A DNA stretch of 6,556 bases from Tannerella sp. (lineage in GTDB: Bacteria; Bacteroidota; Bacteroidia; Bacteroidales; Tannerellaceae), in contig JAISEZ010000259.1 of the NCBI GenBank assembly GCA_031263835.1, forward strand, positions 1 to 6,556. Direction: 5' to 3'. The translations under genes and the position numbers were made by a program. Positions within the stretch are counted from its first letter, which is position 1. Each line of letters opens with the position of its first letter. Under the pieces are notes generated by a model. The model was not told where the DNA came from, did not search any database, and saw only the letters and a program-made list of their open reading frames with translations. Of this stretch, positions 6,484 through 6,556 are shown piece after piece.

Positions 6484-6556
6484 GGGCGTAAATGTTAAAT
6501 CCCACATGTGGGATTTAACATTTACGCCCTGAAATATTAAATCCCATGCGTGGGAT
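6457..6556. repeat. Perfect 100-base palindrome reaching the window end
   Basis: Every base from 6506 leftwards to 6457 is complementary to its partner from 6507 rightwards to 6556, giving 50-base arms with no loop and no mismatch. It contains unit A4 (centred on CATG, 6505-6508), the linker CAGGGCG (6482-6488) and its mirror CGCCCTG (6525-6531), plus most of A3 and its inverted copy. The AATATT variant of A3 is also mirrored (6534-6539), so the symmetry goes beyond each hairpin being self-complementary. The true extent is unknown because the window stops inside it. Confidence 0.9.

Larger units (their letters stand above)
6200..6556. repeat. Gene-free array of short hairpins with a 41-base period
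   Basis: No credible gene is present; the 41-base period is not a multiple of three. From 6242 on, units are joined by a directional linker CAGGGTG (6276-6282, 6317-6323, 6400-6406) or the variants CTGGGTG (6358-6364), CGGGGTG (6441-6447) and CAGGGCG (6482-6488). Linker starts are 41, 41, 42, 41 and 41 bases apart. Between linkers lie palindromes of two families: A, with arms like ATGTTAAATCCCA, and B, with AATTCC paired to GGAATT inside GCGG/CCGC. The order is A/B chimera, B, A, A, B, A, A, then an inverted A cut by the window edge. The layout recalls REP/BIME clusters, where a constant short foot precedes each hairpin, but no GTAG foot or RAYT transposase is present here. Function unknown. 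Confidence 0.85.

Noticed and set aside
6200..6556. CRISPR array
   Set aside because: The constant part is only seven bases and the variable part between copies is itself palindromic and drawn from two families. There are no unique spacers and no cas genes in view.

Overview
The window looks like a piece of a Bacteroidota genome, most likely Bacteroidales. The evidence is a complete hybrid two-component system (HTCS) protein, a fusion almost confined to this phylum, and TAnnTTTG-type -7 promoter boxes ahead of all three genes. Starts also lack clear Shine-Dalgarno sequences. Coding DNA is GC-rich by eye and the gaps between genes are AT-rich. Genus cannot be set from the sequence alone.

Layout. 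Bases 1-160 (minus strand) hold the first 53 codons of a gene that runs off the left edge; it resembles a MenA/UbiA-type prenyltransferase. Bases 161-283 carry its promoter and a degenerate palindrome that covers the stop codon of the next gene. Bases 284-4336 (minus) encode a 1350-residue HTCS: two seven-bladed sensor propellers, a Y_Y_Y domain, one membrane span, histidine kinase, receiver and AraC-type DNA-binding domain. Bases 4337-4471 are a divergent promoter region with short repeats that could be operator sites. Bases 4472-6199 (plus) encode a 575-residue secreted protein that looks like a right-handed parallel beta-helix, probably a carbohydrate-active enzyme of unassigned specificity. 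Bases 6200-6556 contain no gene; they are an array of short hairpins.

How the genes may work together. HTCS proteins usually sense an oligosaccharide in the periplasm and switch on nearby glycan-use genes. The divergent beta-helix gene is the obvious candidate target here. No susC/susD pair is visible, so the link is inferred from position. The prenyltransferase is probably an unrelated housekeeping neighbour.

The most unusual part is the right-hand end. Seven consecutive short units, mostly palindromic, are joined by a near-constant 7-base linker (CAGGGTG and variants) at a strict 41-42 base period. The array draws on two hairpin families plus one chimera. It ends in a perfect 100-base palindrome (6457-6556) that runs to the last base of the window. 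This may be a REP-like repeat cluster, a structured non-coding element, or partly a fold-back at a sequence end.
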